Assembly (NCBI GenBank): GCA_007130355.1
Contig: SLSQ01000232.1
Location: forward strand, 1-24,179
DNA length: 24,179 nt
Origin: Trueperaceae bacterium
GTDB lineage: Bacteria > Deinococcota > Deinococci > Deinococcales > Trueperaceae
Reading direction: 5' to 3'
The position numbers were made by a program, and so were the translations under genes. The notes below the pieces were generated by a model that saw only the letters and a list, made by a program, of their open reading frames with translations, was not told the DNA's origin and searched no databases. This document shows positions 7,242 to 15,028 of the stretch, one piece after another (position 1 is the stretch's first letter; every line of letters begins with the position of its first letter).

Positions 7242-7886
7242 GTGGGAATCGACCTGTTGCCGACGCTCTTGCGCGGTGCCGGCATCACGATTCAGCTCAC
7301 GCTCGCATCGGCGGCGTTGGCGTTGGTGGTCGCCCTGATCGCCGGCCTCGGTCGCCTGTCGCCGTGGAAACCGATTCGGATCCTCGCCGGAACCTACGTC
7401 GAGGTGTTCCGCGGCACGAGCGTCCTGGTGCAGCTGTTCTGGTTCTACTTCGCCCTACCGCTGTTCGGGATCCGGCTCGACGCGTTCGCCGCCGGGGTTC
7501 TCGCCCTCGGTCTGAACGTCGGCGCCTACGGCGCCGAGACGGTGCGGGGCTCGATCCTGTCCGTCCCGCGCGGCCAGATCGAGGCCGGCATCGCCCTGAA
7601 CTTCAGCGCGGCGCAGCGGATGCGGCGCATCGTGCTGCCCCAGGCGTTCGTGATGATGCTGCCTCCGTTCGGGAACAACCTGATCGAACTGCTCAAGGCG
7701 ACCGCCCTGGTGTCGCTCATCACGATCCCCGAAATGACGTTCGAGGGGTACTCGCTGCAGATGACGACCGGGCGCACGAACGAGATCTTCCTGTGGCTGC
7801 TGCTGCTCTACTTCGCCGTCGCCTACCCGCTCACGCTCGGCGTTCGCGCCATCGAACGTCGCGTCAGCGCGTTCCTGAGGGCCTGA
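7242..7886 (+). CDS. ehuC: ABC transporter permease, EhuC-like
   Basis: The 214-residue inner-membrane subunit of a polar amino acid (HisMQ-type) importer has about five membrane spans: about 15-37, 55-80, 82-105, 135-165 and 185-205. The family signature region VEVFRGTSVLVQLFWFYFALP is present (read as two overlapping parts). The EAA loop that docks on the ATPase reads IEAGIALNFSAAQRMRRIVLP. The text LNVGAYGAETVRG is typical of EhuC rather than generic glutamine permeases. The GTG start at 7242 has AAGGAG with 5 nt spacing. The gene ends one base before ehuD starts, so the two are translationally linked. It should pair with EhuD to form the membrane channel. Confidence 0.85.
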   Translation: MGIDLLPTLLRGAGITIQLTLASAALALVVALIAGLGRLSPWKPIRILAGTYVEVFRGTSVLVQLFWFYFALPLFGIRLDAFAAGVLALGLNVGAYGAETVRGSILSVPRGQIEAGIALNFSAAQRMRRIVLPQAFVMMLPPFGNNLIELLKATALVSLITIPEMTFEGYSLQMTTGRTNEIFLWLLLLYFAVAYPLTLGVRAIERRVSAFLRA

Positions 7887-7887
7887 C

Positions 7888-8562
7888 GTGTTCGACTGGA
7901 TCACCTTCACCTGGGACATGGAGTTCGCGCTCGAGATCCTGCCGCAGCTGCTCCGCGCGGCGTGGATCACGCTCCAGGCGACCGTCGTCGGCTTCGCGAT
8001 CGCGGTGGTGGTCGGCCTGGTGCTGGCGCTGGCGCGCCGGGGGCCCCGCATCGTCTCGTGGCCGGTCACCTTCCTGATCGAGTTCATCCGCAGCACGCCG
8101 CTGCTGGTGCAGTTGTACGTGCTGTACTTCATCCTGCCGCTCTACGGCGTGTCGTTGTCGGCGTTCGTCACCGGCGTGATCGGGCTCGGCCTGCACTACG
8201 GCGCCTACCTCTCCGAGGTCTACCGCGCCGGGATCGAGCACGTCGACAAGGGGCAGTGGGAGGCGGCGATCGCGCTGAACTTCGATCGCCGGCGCACCTG
8301 GACCAACATCGTGCTGCCGCAGGCGCTGCCGCCGATGCTCCCGATGTTCGGCAACTACTTCATCGTCATGTTCAAGGAGACGCCGCTGCTCTCCGCGATC
8401 ACCGTCGTGGAACTGCTCCAGACCGCCAAGATCATCGGCTCGCGCACCTTCAACTACGTCGAGCCGTACACGCTGGTCGGTCTGATCTTCCTCGCGCTCA
8501 GCTACCCGGCCGCCCTGGTCGTGAACCGATTGGAGGCCCGCTTTGCCCGCCAACGCCAGTGA
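7888..8562 (+). CDS. ehuD: ABC transporter permease, EhuD-like
   Basis: The 224-residue second permease has five or so membrane spans and the signature FIRSTPLLVQLYVLYFILPLYG. Its EAA loop reads QWEAAIALNFDRRRTWTNIVLP, and FKETPLLSAITVVELLQTAKIIGS is characteristic of EhuD-type subunits. The start is GTG at 7888, one base after the ehuC stop, with GAGG just inside the ehuC end. The 3' end overlaps the ehuA start by 20 nt. With EhuC it would form the heterodimeric pore that receives substrate from EhuB. Confidence 0.85.
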   Translation: MFDWITFTWDMEFALEILPQLLRAAWITLQATVVGFAIAVVVGLVLALARRGPRIVSWPVTFLIEFIRSTPLLVQLYVLYFILPLYGVSLSAFVTGVIGLGLHYGAYLSEVYRAGIEHVDKGQWEAAIALNFDRRRTWTNIVLPQALPPMLPMFGNYFIVMFKETPLLSAITVVELLQTAKIIGSRTFNYVEPYTLVGLIFLALSYPAALVVNRLEARFARQRQ

Positions 8563-9364
8563 CCCCGCCAGCCCCGAGAACGGCCGCTCCGACCCGGGTC
8601 CGGTCGTCCGCTTCGAGCAGGTCACGAAACGGTTCGGCGACCTGACGGTCCTCGACCGACTCGACTTCGAGGTGGCCCAGAACGAGAAGATCGCGATCAT
8701 CGGGCCCTCCGGATCGGGCAAGACCACGATCCTGCGCGTCCTGATGACCTTGGTCGAACCGAACGAGGGCGTCGTCTACGTCGACGGCGAACCGCTCTGG
8801 CACAAGCCGGCGAACGGCGAGCTGGTCCGCGCCGACGAGGCCCACCTGCGCAAGGTCCGGAAGAACATCGGCATGGTCTTCCAGCACTTCAACCTGTTCC
8901 CCCACATGAGCGTGCTCCGCAACGTCACCGAGGCGCCGATCCACGTGCTCGGTCGGTCGCGGTCCGAAGCCGAGGACCAGGCGCTCCACCTGCTCGACAA
9001 GGTCGGCCTCGGCGACAAGACCGATCAGTTCCCGTCGCAGCTTTCGGGCGGACAGAAGCAGCGCGTCGCGATCGCGCGGGCGCTGGCGATGCAGCCGAAG
9101 GTGATGCTCTTCGACGAGGTCACCAGCGCGCTCGACCCGGAGCTGGTGGGGGAGGTGTTGAACATCCTCCGCGACCTGGCACGGGACACCGAGATGGCGA
9201 TGCTGATCGTCACGCACGAGATGCAGTTCGCCCGGGACGTCGCCGACCGGGTGGTGTTCTTCGACTCCGGTCGCGTGGCCGAGGAGGGGCCGCCGTCCAA
9301 GATCTTCAGCGCGCCGGAGAATCCGCGCACGCAGTCGTTCCTCAAGGCGGTCCTGGACCACTGA
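8543..9364 (+). CDS. ehuA: ABC transporter ATP-binding protein, EhuA-like
   Basis: The 273-residue ATPase energises the importer. It has Walker A GPSGSGKT, Q-loop VFQHFNLFPHM, signature LSGGQKQRVA, Walker B VMLFDEVTSALD and H-loop THEMQF. An insertion between Walker A and the Q-loop (GEPLWHKPANGELVRADEAHLRK, cited in part) is characteristic of EhuA and supports the assignment. The start is TTG at 8543, inside ehuD; GGAGG 6 nt upstream of this TTG decides it. An N-terminal tail of about 20 residues rich in Pro, Ser and Asp precedes the first strand. It is the last gene of the operon; a weak ACCTC-CGT-GAGGT hairpin (9400-9412) without a T-run follows. Confidence 0.88.
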   Translation: MPANASDPASPENGRSDPGPVVRFEQVTKRFGDLTVLDRLDFEVAQNEKIAIIGPSGSGKTTILRVLMTLVEPNEGVVYVDGEPLWHKPANGELVRADEAHLRKVRKNIGMVFQHFNLFPHMSVLRNVTEAPIHVLGRSRSEAEDQALHLLDKVGLGDKTDQFPSQLSGGQKQRVAIARALAMQPKVMLFDEVTSALDPELVGEVLNILRDLARDTEMAMLIVTHEMQFARDVADRVVFFDSGRVAEEGPPSKIFSAPENPRTQSFLKAVLDH

Positions 9365-9835
9365 GGCGACGGGCGCGGACGAACGACCTGCGAAACCGCA
9401 CCTCCGTGAGGTCGCGACCGAAGGCCGACGCGGGCCGCTCGTCCGTGCGTTCGAAGCCGACGCGTGCGGCGTGCTCCAGGCGATACCGGATCCTTGCGCG
9501 GCCCCGTAGTGGAGGGCGCGGGCCGCGACGATCCGAGCGACGTCGTCCGCGCGCAGGGCGTGAACACGCACGTCGGACGTCGGTCCGGTCGAAAGCGACT
9601 CCGGCGGTAGGTACGACAGGATCGAGCGTCGTTCACGGTGCCGTAGGCGATGTTCCACGTGCGACGAACCCCGACGAAACGATCCAGCATCGTGGTACGC
9701 GACACGAGGGTCGCGGGCGCGGACTCTGCGGACGAGGACGCGTGACGCGCCCGTCCACGTCGGCCGCCGTAGGCCCTCGAAACCCCATCCCGCAGGGGGC
9801 GCACGTCGCCGCTCATGCACGACGGGAGTTCCGCG
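9365..9835. other. 471-nt stretch without an intact gene; possible minus-strand gene relic
   Basis: No open frame here looks like an intact gene. On the minus strand, natural-looking peptide text runs from about 9690 to 9367 but jumps between all three frames: MLDRFVGVRRTWNIAYGTVN, then SILSYLPPESLSTGP with DVARIVAARALHYGAAQGSG, then RLEHAARVGFERTDE with FGRDLTEVRFRRSF. This could be a decayed gene of unknown family. Base usage looks less GC-biased than in the ehu genes (visual impression only). No clear promoter for the following hydrolase gene was found. Confidence 0.35.
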
Positions 9836-10660
9836 ATGACGACGAACCTCGACTCGAACGTACGCACCACCGTTTCCCGCGACGGTACCGAGATCGGCTA
9901 CTTCGCGAGCGGGGACGGTCCTCCCTTGCTCCTGGTCCACGGAGGGCTGGGCGATCACTCCCGATGGGGCGCATTGACGCCGTACTTGGAGCCGCACTTC
10001 ACCGTGTACGCGATGGACCGTAGGGGCCGCGGCGTCAGCGGCGACGGTCCGAGGTACGCGCCGGCACGCGAGTTCGAGGACGTCGCAGCCGTGGTGGACG
10101 CGGTCGCCGCCGAGGCCGGGCGACCTGTGGACGTGTACGGGGTCTCCAACGGCGCGACGTTCGCGCTGGGCGCGGCCACACGGACGCGGAACGTGCGGAG
10201 ACTCGTGCTGTACGAACCGGGTATCGCCGACGCCGAGGGGCTGGTGCCGCCCGAGCTCGACGCGCGGTTGGATGCGCTGCTCGCCGAAGGTGACGCCGAA
10301 GGCTTGGTGGAGACGTTCTTCCGCGAGGCGCTCGGGCTGGACGACGATGCCATCGCCACGATGCGCGCCCAGCCGTCGTGGGCCGCGCGCGTCGCCTCGG
10401 CCCCGACGCTGCCACGTGAACTACGAAATTCGCCGGACGAACTGTTCGACGCCGGCGCGGTCGCGAACCTCTCCGTGCCCACGCTGCTCCTGAGGGGGAG
10501 TGAGAGCGCCGAGAGCCTGCTCGCCGACGTGCGTACGGTGGCGGATACGGTTCCCGGGGCCCGCGTCGCCGTGCTCGAGGGCCAAGCGCACTCGGCCGAC
10601 TTCCTCGCGCCGGAACAGGTCGCCGAGCACCTTTCGGCGTTCCTCCGCGTGCCGGACTGA
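9836..10660 (+). CDS. Alpha/beta-fold hydrolase
   Basis: The 274-residue protein is a soluble serine hydrolase with a complete core. It shows the oxyanion segment LLLVHGGLGDHSRW (31-44), DRRGRG (61-66), the nucleophile elbow YGVSNGA with S104, a likely acid in LLLRGSES (E223) and the catalytic His in LEGQAHSADF (H252). The cap domain (about 125-205) is helical. No substrate can be named: esterase, lactonase or peroxidase-like types share this pattern. The ATG at 9836 is preferred over an in-frame ATG at 9815, because GGGAG lies 7 nt upstream of it. The gene stands alone between a gene-poor stretch and the SDR gene, in a block that looks like accessory DNA. Confidence 0.85.
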   Translation: MTTNLDSNVRTTVSRDGTEIGYFASGDGPPLLLVHGGLGDHSRWGALTPYLEPHFTVYAMDRRGRGVSGDGPRYAPAREFEDVAAVVDAVAAEAGRPVDVYGVSNGATFALGAATRTRNVRRLVLYEPGIADAEGLVPPELDARLDALLAEGDAEGLVETFFREALGLDDDAIATMRAQPSWAARVASAPTLPRELRNSPDELFDAGAVANLSVPTLLLRGSESAESLLADVRTVADTVPGARVAVLEGQAHSADFLAPEQVAEHLSAFLRVPD

Positions 10661-10817
10661 TCACCTGGAGGCCGACGCGGCCGCGACCGCGATGTTCCTC
10701 GCGATGCCGTTCCGGATCCGATCCGGATCGACCGACGCCGCTGCGGCCCCGCCGTTCCCGGCTCATGGTGAAGGGACACACGGGCGCGGGACGATGTCGA
10801 TCGCGGCCTCCGCGCCG

Positions 10818-10823
10818 TATCCT
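10818..10823 (+). promoter_or_regulatory. Possible -10 element upstream of the SDR gene
   Basis: TATCCT preceded by GCCG lies 101 nt before the SDR start in the 264-nt gap after the hydrolase gene. The same hexamer is the -10 of the regulator promoter at 3906. No good -35 is visible. The rest of the gap (10661-10924) shows nothing else that I can support. Confidence 0.35.
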
Positions 10824-10924
10824 TGCGGGGGCGCTGCGTCCGCGGCGCCGACCGCTGACGACGGTGGGGCGGGTTCGCACGGTTCGTCCAGGCCCGCGCG
10901 AACCCCCAAGGGACGAGGTAGCCG

Positions 10925-11878
10925 ATGGAACGACGCGAAGAACGACTGCACGTGGTGTTCGGAACGGGCGCGCTCGGCCTCGCGGTCGAGCGCGAGCTCG
11001 CACGGCGGGGCGAGAACACTCGGCTCGTGAACCTCTCCGGGCGAAAGGACCCGTCGTGGACCGCGGAGGTGGTGAAGGCCGACGCGGCGAATCCCGAGGA
11101 CGCGAAGCGGGCCTGCAGCGGGGCGACGGTCGTCTACCACTGCGCCCAGCCGCCGTACGCGCAGTGGCCCGAAAAGGCGCCTCCGGTAATGCGGGGCATC
11201 GTCGAGGGAGCCTCCGCTGCCGGCGCGAAACTGATCTACGGCGACAACCTCTACCTGTACGGCCGGGCGCCGATGCTGCTCGTCGAGACCTTGCCGCACG
11301 CAGGCGTCGGGCCGAACACCCGCACCCGAGCCGAACTCGCCGAGATGCTCACGACGGCGCACGAGGAGGGGAGGGTTCGGATGGCGATCGGCAGGGGATC
11401 GGACTTCTACGGCCCGCACGCGCGGACGTCGTCGATGGGCGAGCGCGTGATTCCGAACGCGTTGAAGGGGAAGGCCGCCCAGGTGTTGGGGGATCCCGAC
11501 CTGCCGCACACGTACACGTTCATCGACGACTTCGGCAAGGCGCTGGTGATCCTCGGGGAACGCGACGAGGCGCTCGGCGAAGCGTGGCACGTGCCGAGCG
11601 GGGAGACGCGCACCACCCGGGAGTTCGTGCGGATGGTATTCGACGAAGCGGACCGAACACCGAAACTGAGCACCCTTCCCGGCTGGTTCATGCGCGCGAT
11701 GGGCGTGTTCAACCCGACCCTGCGCGCGGTCGGCGAGGTCCTGTACCAGGCCGAGAACCCCTGGATCATGGATGCGAGCAAGTTCGTCCGGCAGTTCGGC
11801 GACATCAGCACGCCTCACGACGAAGCGATCCGCCGCACCGTCGCCTGGTACAGGGAACAGGTCACGCGATCCGATTAG
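10925..11878 (+). CDS. Atypical SDR / NAD-dependent epimerase-dehydratase family protein
   Basis: The 317-residue protein begins with a Rossmann strand and dinucleotide loop VVFGTGALG (10-18) and continues as an extended/atypical short-chain dehydrogenase: VVYHCAQPPYAQWPE (69-83), LIYGDNLYLYG (103-113), GRGSDFYGP, and LGDPDLPHTYTFIDDFGKAL. The usual YxxxK pair is not seen at the active-site position, so classical oxidoreductase chemistry is doubtful. It may bind NAD(P) for another purpose. GGACGAGG lies 8 nt before the ATG. It is 33 nt upstream of the first visible phosphotransferase pseudogene codons and may once have been co-transcribed with that gene. Confidence 0.8.
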   Translation: MERREERLHVVFGTGALGLAVERELARRGENTRLVNLSGRKDPSWTAEVVKADAANPEDAKRACSGATVVYHCAQPPYAQWPEKAPPVMRGIVEGASAAGAKLIYGDNLYLYGRAPMLLVETLPHAGVGPNTRTRAELAEMLTTAHEEGRVRMAIGRGSDFYGPHARTSSMGERVIPNALKGKAAQVLGDPDLPHTYTFIDDFGKALVILGERDEALGEAWHVPSGETRTTREFVRMVFDEADRTPKLSTLPGWFMRAMGVFNPTLRAVGEVLYQAENPWIMDASKFVRQFGDISTPHDEAIRRTVAWYREQVTRSD

Positions 11879-11911
11879 CGCTCGCGTCGTTCCGTTCGAG
11901 CCGCACGGAAG

Positions 11912-12903
11912 GTGAACGGCGGACGCCATCACCCCGGCGATTCGTCGCACGCGGAGGGCGCTGACGACGCGCCTCGGCCAGCTCGCCCACCAGGTCCAGT
12001 CCGCCCTCGACGCGAGCGCGAAGCGACCGGTCGTTCTCGCGGACCCCGTGGTCATCAAGGATTCGGCCCGAAGCCTCGTGGTGCGCTTTCACCTGGAGTC
12101 GCGGGCACCGCGTGCCTCCACGATCGTCGGCCGCTGCATCGCGGCCGAACCGGCTCGGGGTTTCACCGACTGGGCGAGCCTCGCGTTCCTGTCCAACCTG
12201 CCGCGGGCACGAGGGTTGACGTCCGCCCCCACGCGGCCACCGTCGCGAAACCGGTGGCGTACGGAACCACGCGCCGCGCCCTCCCCGCGGCCGAGGGGCT
12301 CGGCCGACACCAGCAGGCCGAGACGTGGCTCGACGGATACGGGAAGATCGTGACCTGGTTCGCGGCGCCGGGCTGTACGCCCCCTACGGACTTCCAGGCG
12401 TGCATGACCCGGATCGCGGGCCTGTACCGGAAACCGGAAGACTTCTTTTGCATCACGCACGGCGACCCCGCGCCCACGAACAACCACGTCGCCCTCGGCG
12501 AAGCTCGCCCCCTGGACTTCGAGTACGGCGACGAACGGCACGCCCTGTACGACATCACCGCTTGGAACGTGCTGTGCCCCCTGCCGCCGGCGTGGGTGCG
12601 CGAGATGCGCCACCTCGTTCGTGACGAACTCGCCAAGTCGCTCCCTGCAGCGAGAGACGAGGGGCGCTTCGCGGAGGCCCGGACATCCTCGATCGAAATC
12701 GCCCCTGGGCCGACGGATGGACCGTGCGGGAGGCCGCCCTCGTCGCGTTGTCGCGGCTCCAGGAGGCCGCCGCCCCCGTAACGACGTTGGGGCCGGTTTC
12801 GGAGGCCGCGTTCGTGTTGAGCACGGTGCTGCGCTCACGCTGGCCCGAGCACGGGAACCCCGAGGAACTGCTGCCACGATGGGCAGGCGTCCAGCCTGGC
12901 TGA
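11912..12903 (+). pseudogene. Frameshifted APH-type phosphotransferase (kinase-fold) pseudogene
   Basis: Kinase-like text is spread over all three plus frames. Piece 1 (about 11916-12235) reads ALTTRLGQLAHQVQSALDAS, PVVLADPVVIKDSARSLVVR and GFTDWASLAFLSNLP. Piece 2 (about 12290-12660) carries the catalytic core CITHGDPAPTNNHV, matching the HGDxxxxN loop, then ARPLDFEYGDERHALYD with the Mg-binding Asp. Piece 3 (about 12688-12903) reads WTVREAALVALSRLQEAAAP and RSRWPEHGNPEELLPRW before a TGA at 12901. At least two frameshifts (near 12240-12290 and 12660-12690) separate them, and piece 1 to 2 also looks shortened. The intact family phosphorylates small molecules such as aminoglycosides or sugars. 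The decay is likely real, but assembly errors are possible. Confidence 0.7.
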
Positions 12904-12974
12904 CTGAGGCTCGCCTCCTGGCCGTGTTCCCGACGCGGGTCTGCGGATGGAGCCGATTCGGTCCCATGGCGGCT

Positions 12975-13000
12975 ACGTGGGGTCCTGCAGGGCCCCACGT
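12975..13000. repeat. 26-bp near-perfect palindrome
   Basis: ACGTGGGG and CCCCACGT flank TCCTGCAGGG, whose inner eight bases are themselves palindromic; only one pair (T/G) fails. It lies in the otherwise empty stretch 12904-13041 between the pseudogene and the tRNA terminator. There is no T-run. Its role is unknown. Confidence 0.6.
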
Positions 13001-13041
13001 CGAATCCCTGCCCGACGGAGGCGGAGCGGCCGCGGTTTCAC

Positions 13042-13082
13042 AAGAACGAAGGTGCGCGGTCGAGCCGCACACCTTCGTTCTT
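13042..13082 (-). terminator. Terminator of tRNA-Ala
   Basis: A perfect 13-bp stem (AAGAACGAAGGTG with CACCTTCGTTCTT) encloses a 15-nt loop with internal pairing. It starts 24 nt past the tRNA 3' end. The distal arm ends in TTCGTTCTT on either strand, so it may act both ways. Confidence 0.75.
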
Positions 13083-13105
13083 TCGCGTCCAGGACGCTCT
13101 TCGCT

Positions 13106-13182
<77 letters not shown>

Positions 13183-13193
13183 AAGCGCCCTAG

Positions 13194-13222
13194 AACGTAC
13201 CGCAGGGCGCCGATACCGTCAA
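13194..13222 (-). promoter_or_regulatory. Promoter of tRNA-Ala
   Basis: On the minus strand TTGACG (13222-13217) and TACGTT (13199-13194) are 17 nt apart, ending 11 nt before the mature tRNA 5' end. The spacing and position fit a strong stable-RNA promoter. Confidence 0.8.
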
Positions 13223-13291
13223 GCGCGCCGCGAGCGCGTCGCTGCGGCGGGAACGGAGCCGGGCGCGTCACGCCGCCCGTGCGTCGCGAGG

Positions 13292-13297
13292 TAGGAT
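13292..13297 (+). promoter_or_regulatory. Leaderless-type -10 element
   Basis: TAGGAT lies 9 nt before the ATG at 13307, and no Shine-Dalgarno sequence is present. The transcript would have a leader of 0-3 nt. Confidence 0.45.
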
Positions 13298-13306
13298 CGG
13301 CGCACG

Positions 13307-15010
13307 ATGAGCGACCGTGCACCGACCCCCGAACCTGCCGACGCTGGCTGGGTGGTCGACGTGACGGCGCCGATCTCGCCGGGCCGGGTCCAGTGGATCG
13401 CCGCCGACGCCGCGGCCCGGCTCAAGCTTCCGGTCGAGAAGCTCGCCTCCCTGCTCGACAACCGTGTCGGTCCGGTCACCAAGCCGCTCCCCAAGGCGTC
13501 GGCGGAACGGGTCGCCGAGGTGTTGGACCTGGCGGGGGCGGAGGTGCAGTTGCGCCCTGCCGGCGAGCAGCGCCCGGACCTCGCTCCGGAGGCGTCCCGA
13601 GCGCATCCGGCCGCCGGCCCGGCCGACGCTTCGGGCGGTCCGGCCGATGCTGCGGCGGCTCCGCCCGGCGCGGACGCGTCGCCCGTGCCGCGTGCGGCGC
13701 CCAGCGCCGAGGACCGCTCCGACGCGAACGGCGTCGCGGAGCCACCCCCGGACCGGGCTTCGGGTCGGTCCCGTTCGAGACCGGCGGCGGAACCGAGTCG
13801 GGTAGCGTCCTTACGCCGTCCGCCCGACCCAGGTTCGGCCGGCGACCGATCGCCCGATCGTCTCGAGTCCGATCGCCTCGAGTCCGACCGCTTCGAGTCC
13901 GACCGCCTCGAGTCCGACCGTCTCGAACCTCACCGTGCCGAGGAATCCGACCGTGCCGAGACGGGCCCTGTCGAATCGGACCGCGGCGATGGCGACCGGT
14001 CCGAGCGGGGCGGCCGTGCGCCGCACCGGGCCGAACGCGCCGCACCGGATCGTCCGGATGCGGACCGAAGCGCCTGGGCGGACGGCTTCGGCGACGACGC
14101 GTCGGCGGATTCGGCCATGCTCGGCGCCTGGAGCCGGAGCGCCGAGGCCGAAGGGCGTCGGTCCGGTCCGCCGAGCAGCGGGGAAGAGCCGGAGGCAGGT
14201 ACGGACGAAGGTACGGACGAAGGTGCGGACGAAGGTACGGACGAAGAGGAACGCCGGGTCCGAGCCGCCGGTCTTCCGATCGGACGCGACGGCCGCAGGA
14301 CCGAGCGGCGTGCCGCCGGGGCGCGGCGCGGTACGCCGCCGCCGCTCGAAGAGCCGCCCGTCCTGATCGACGAAGAGGAGGAGGACGACGCGTTCGCGTA
14401 CGGCACGCGCGACCCGTTCGCCGAAGCGGAACGACGCGAACGGGCGAACCGGCGCTGGGTGCTGCTGGGCGCGTTGGCGCTGGCGGTCGCGGCGTTCCTG
14501 GCGGTGCAGTGGGCCTACTCGCGGCCCGGCGTCGACGACCGCACGCCGCCCGCGTACGAAGCGGGGCTGCAGGCCTACCGGCAGGGCGCGTTCGTCGCCG
14601 CCGCACGGTCGTGGCGGCCGCGGGCCGAAGCGGGCGACGCGCGCGCGATGCACATGCTCGGGTACATGGCGGAGTTCGGGCAGGGGCGCCCCTGGTCGAA
14701 CGCCGAGGCGGCCGGCTGGTACCGGCAGGCGGCCGAGCGGGGGCACGTGCCCGCCCAGCTCCGGCTCGCTTCGCTGTACGCCCGTGGACTGGGCGTCGAC
14801 CGCGACCCGGACGCCGCCCTTTGGTGGGCGCTGCGGGCGGCACGGGCCGGCGACGCCGAGGGCGCCTGGCGGGTGGTGCAGGACCGGGTCGTGCGCGGAG
14901 CGTACGACGAGGCGTACGCTTGGTTGCACCACGCCGCGCCGGAGCACGCCGAAGCGGCGGCGTGGCTCGCGATGGTCGAGGCCGCCGCGCTCAACGAACG
15001 TTCAGACTGA
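13307..15010 (+). CDS. Membrane-anchored Sel1-repeat protein with L7/L12-like N-terminal domain
   Basis: The 567-residue protein has no single family name. Residues 14-83 (WVVDVTAPISPGRVQWIAAD...DLAGAEVQLRP) resemble the ribosomal L7/L12 C-terminal fold, which recurs in bacterial membrane proteins. A long Pro/Ala/Asp/Arg-rich low-complexity region follows (about 85-380), containing five LESDR-type repeats (184-208), four TDEG repeats (299-314) and acidic DEEEEDD. A single membrane helix lies at about 384-404 (WVLLGALALAVAAFLAVQWA). The C-terminus (415-560) is Sel1-like: a TPR-type lead helix pair, then RAMHMLGYMAEFGQG and PAQLRLASLYARGLGVDRDP. The topology suggests a cytoplasmic N-terminus and an outside Sel1 domain for protein contacts. 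It is transcribed divergently from tRNA-Ala. Function is unknown. Confidence 0.8.
   Translation: MSDRAPTPEPADAGWVVDVTAPISPGRVQWIAADAAARLKLPVEKLASLLDNRVGPVTKPLPKASAERVAEVLDLAGAEVQLRPAGEQRPDLAPEASRAHPAAGPADASGGPADAAAAPPGADASPVPRAAPSAEDRSDANGVAEPPPDRASGRSRSRPAAEPSRVASLRRPPDPGSAGDRSPDRLESDRLESDRFESDRLESDRLEPHRAEESDRAETGPVESDRGDGDRSERGGRAPHRAERAAPDRPDADRSAWADGFGDDASADSAMLGAWSRSAEAEGRRSGPPSSGEEPEAGTDEGTDEGADEGTDEEERRVRAAGLPIGRDGRRTERRAAGARRGTPPPLEEPPVLIDEEEEDDAFAYGTRDPFAEAERRERANRRWVLLGALALAVAAFLAVQWAYSRPGVDDRTPPAYEAGLQAYRQGAFVAAARSWRPRAEAGDARAMHMLGYMAEFGQGRPWSNAEAAGWYRQAAERGHVPAQLRLASLYARGLGVDRDPDAALWWALRAARAGDAEGAWRVVQDRVVRGAYDEAYAWLHHAAPEHAEAAAWLAMVEAAALNERSD
13856..13930 (+). repeat. Five 15-bp tandem repeats inside the Sel1 protein gene
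   Basis: The units encode D-R-[LF]-E-[SP] and differ by one to three bases each; the last ends in CCT. The length is a multiple of three, so copy-number change would keep frame. Confidence 0.85.
14201..14248 (+). repeat. Four 12-bp tandem repeats inside the Sel1 protein gene
   Basis: The unit ACGGACGAAGGT (Thr-Asp-Glu-Gly) occurs four times, with one GCG variant and a final GAG. It encodes an acidic spacer before the membrane helix. Confidence 0.85.
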
Positions 15011-15015
15011 ACCCG

Positions 15016-15021
15016 TATGCT
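15016..15021 (+). promoter_or_regulatory. Leaderless-type -10 element deciding the start at 15029
   Basis: TATGCT stands exactly 7 nt before the ATG at 15029, and there is no ribosome site. An in-frame ATG at 15017 lies within this hexamer and so cannot be translated from the message it would produce. This favours 15029 as the start. Confidence 0.55.
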
Positions 15022-15028
15022 GCCGGGC

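Noticed and set aside
13021..13084. CRISPR-like or tRNA-like repeat upstream of the terminator
   Set aside because: Only one inverted repeat is present, explained by the tRNA-Ala terminator. The nearby TCGAATC string does not sit in a pairing T arm.
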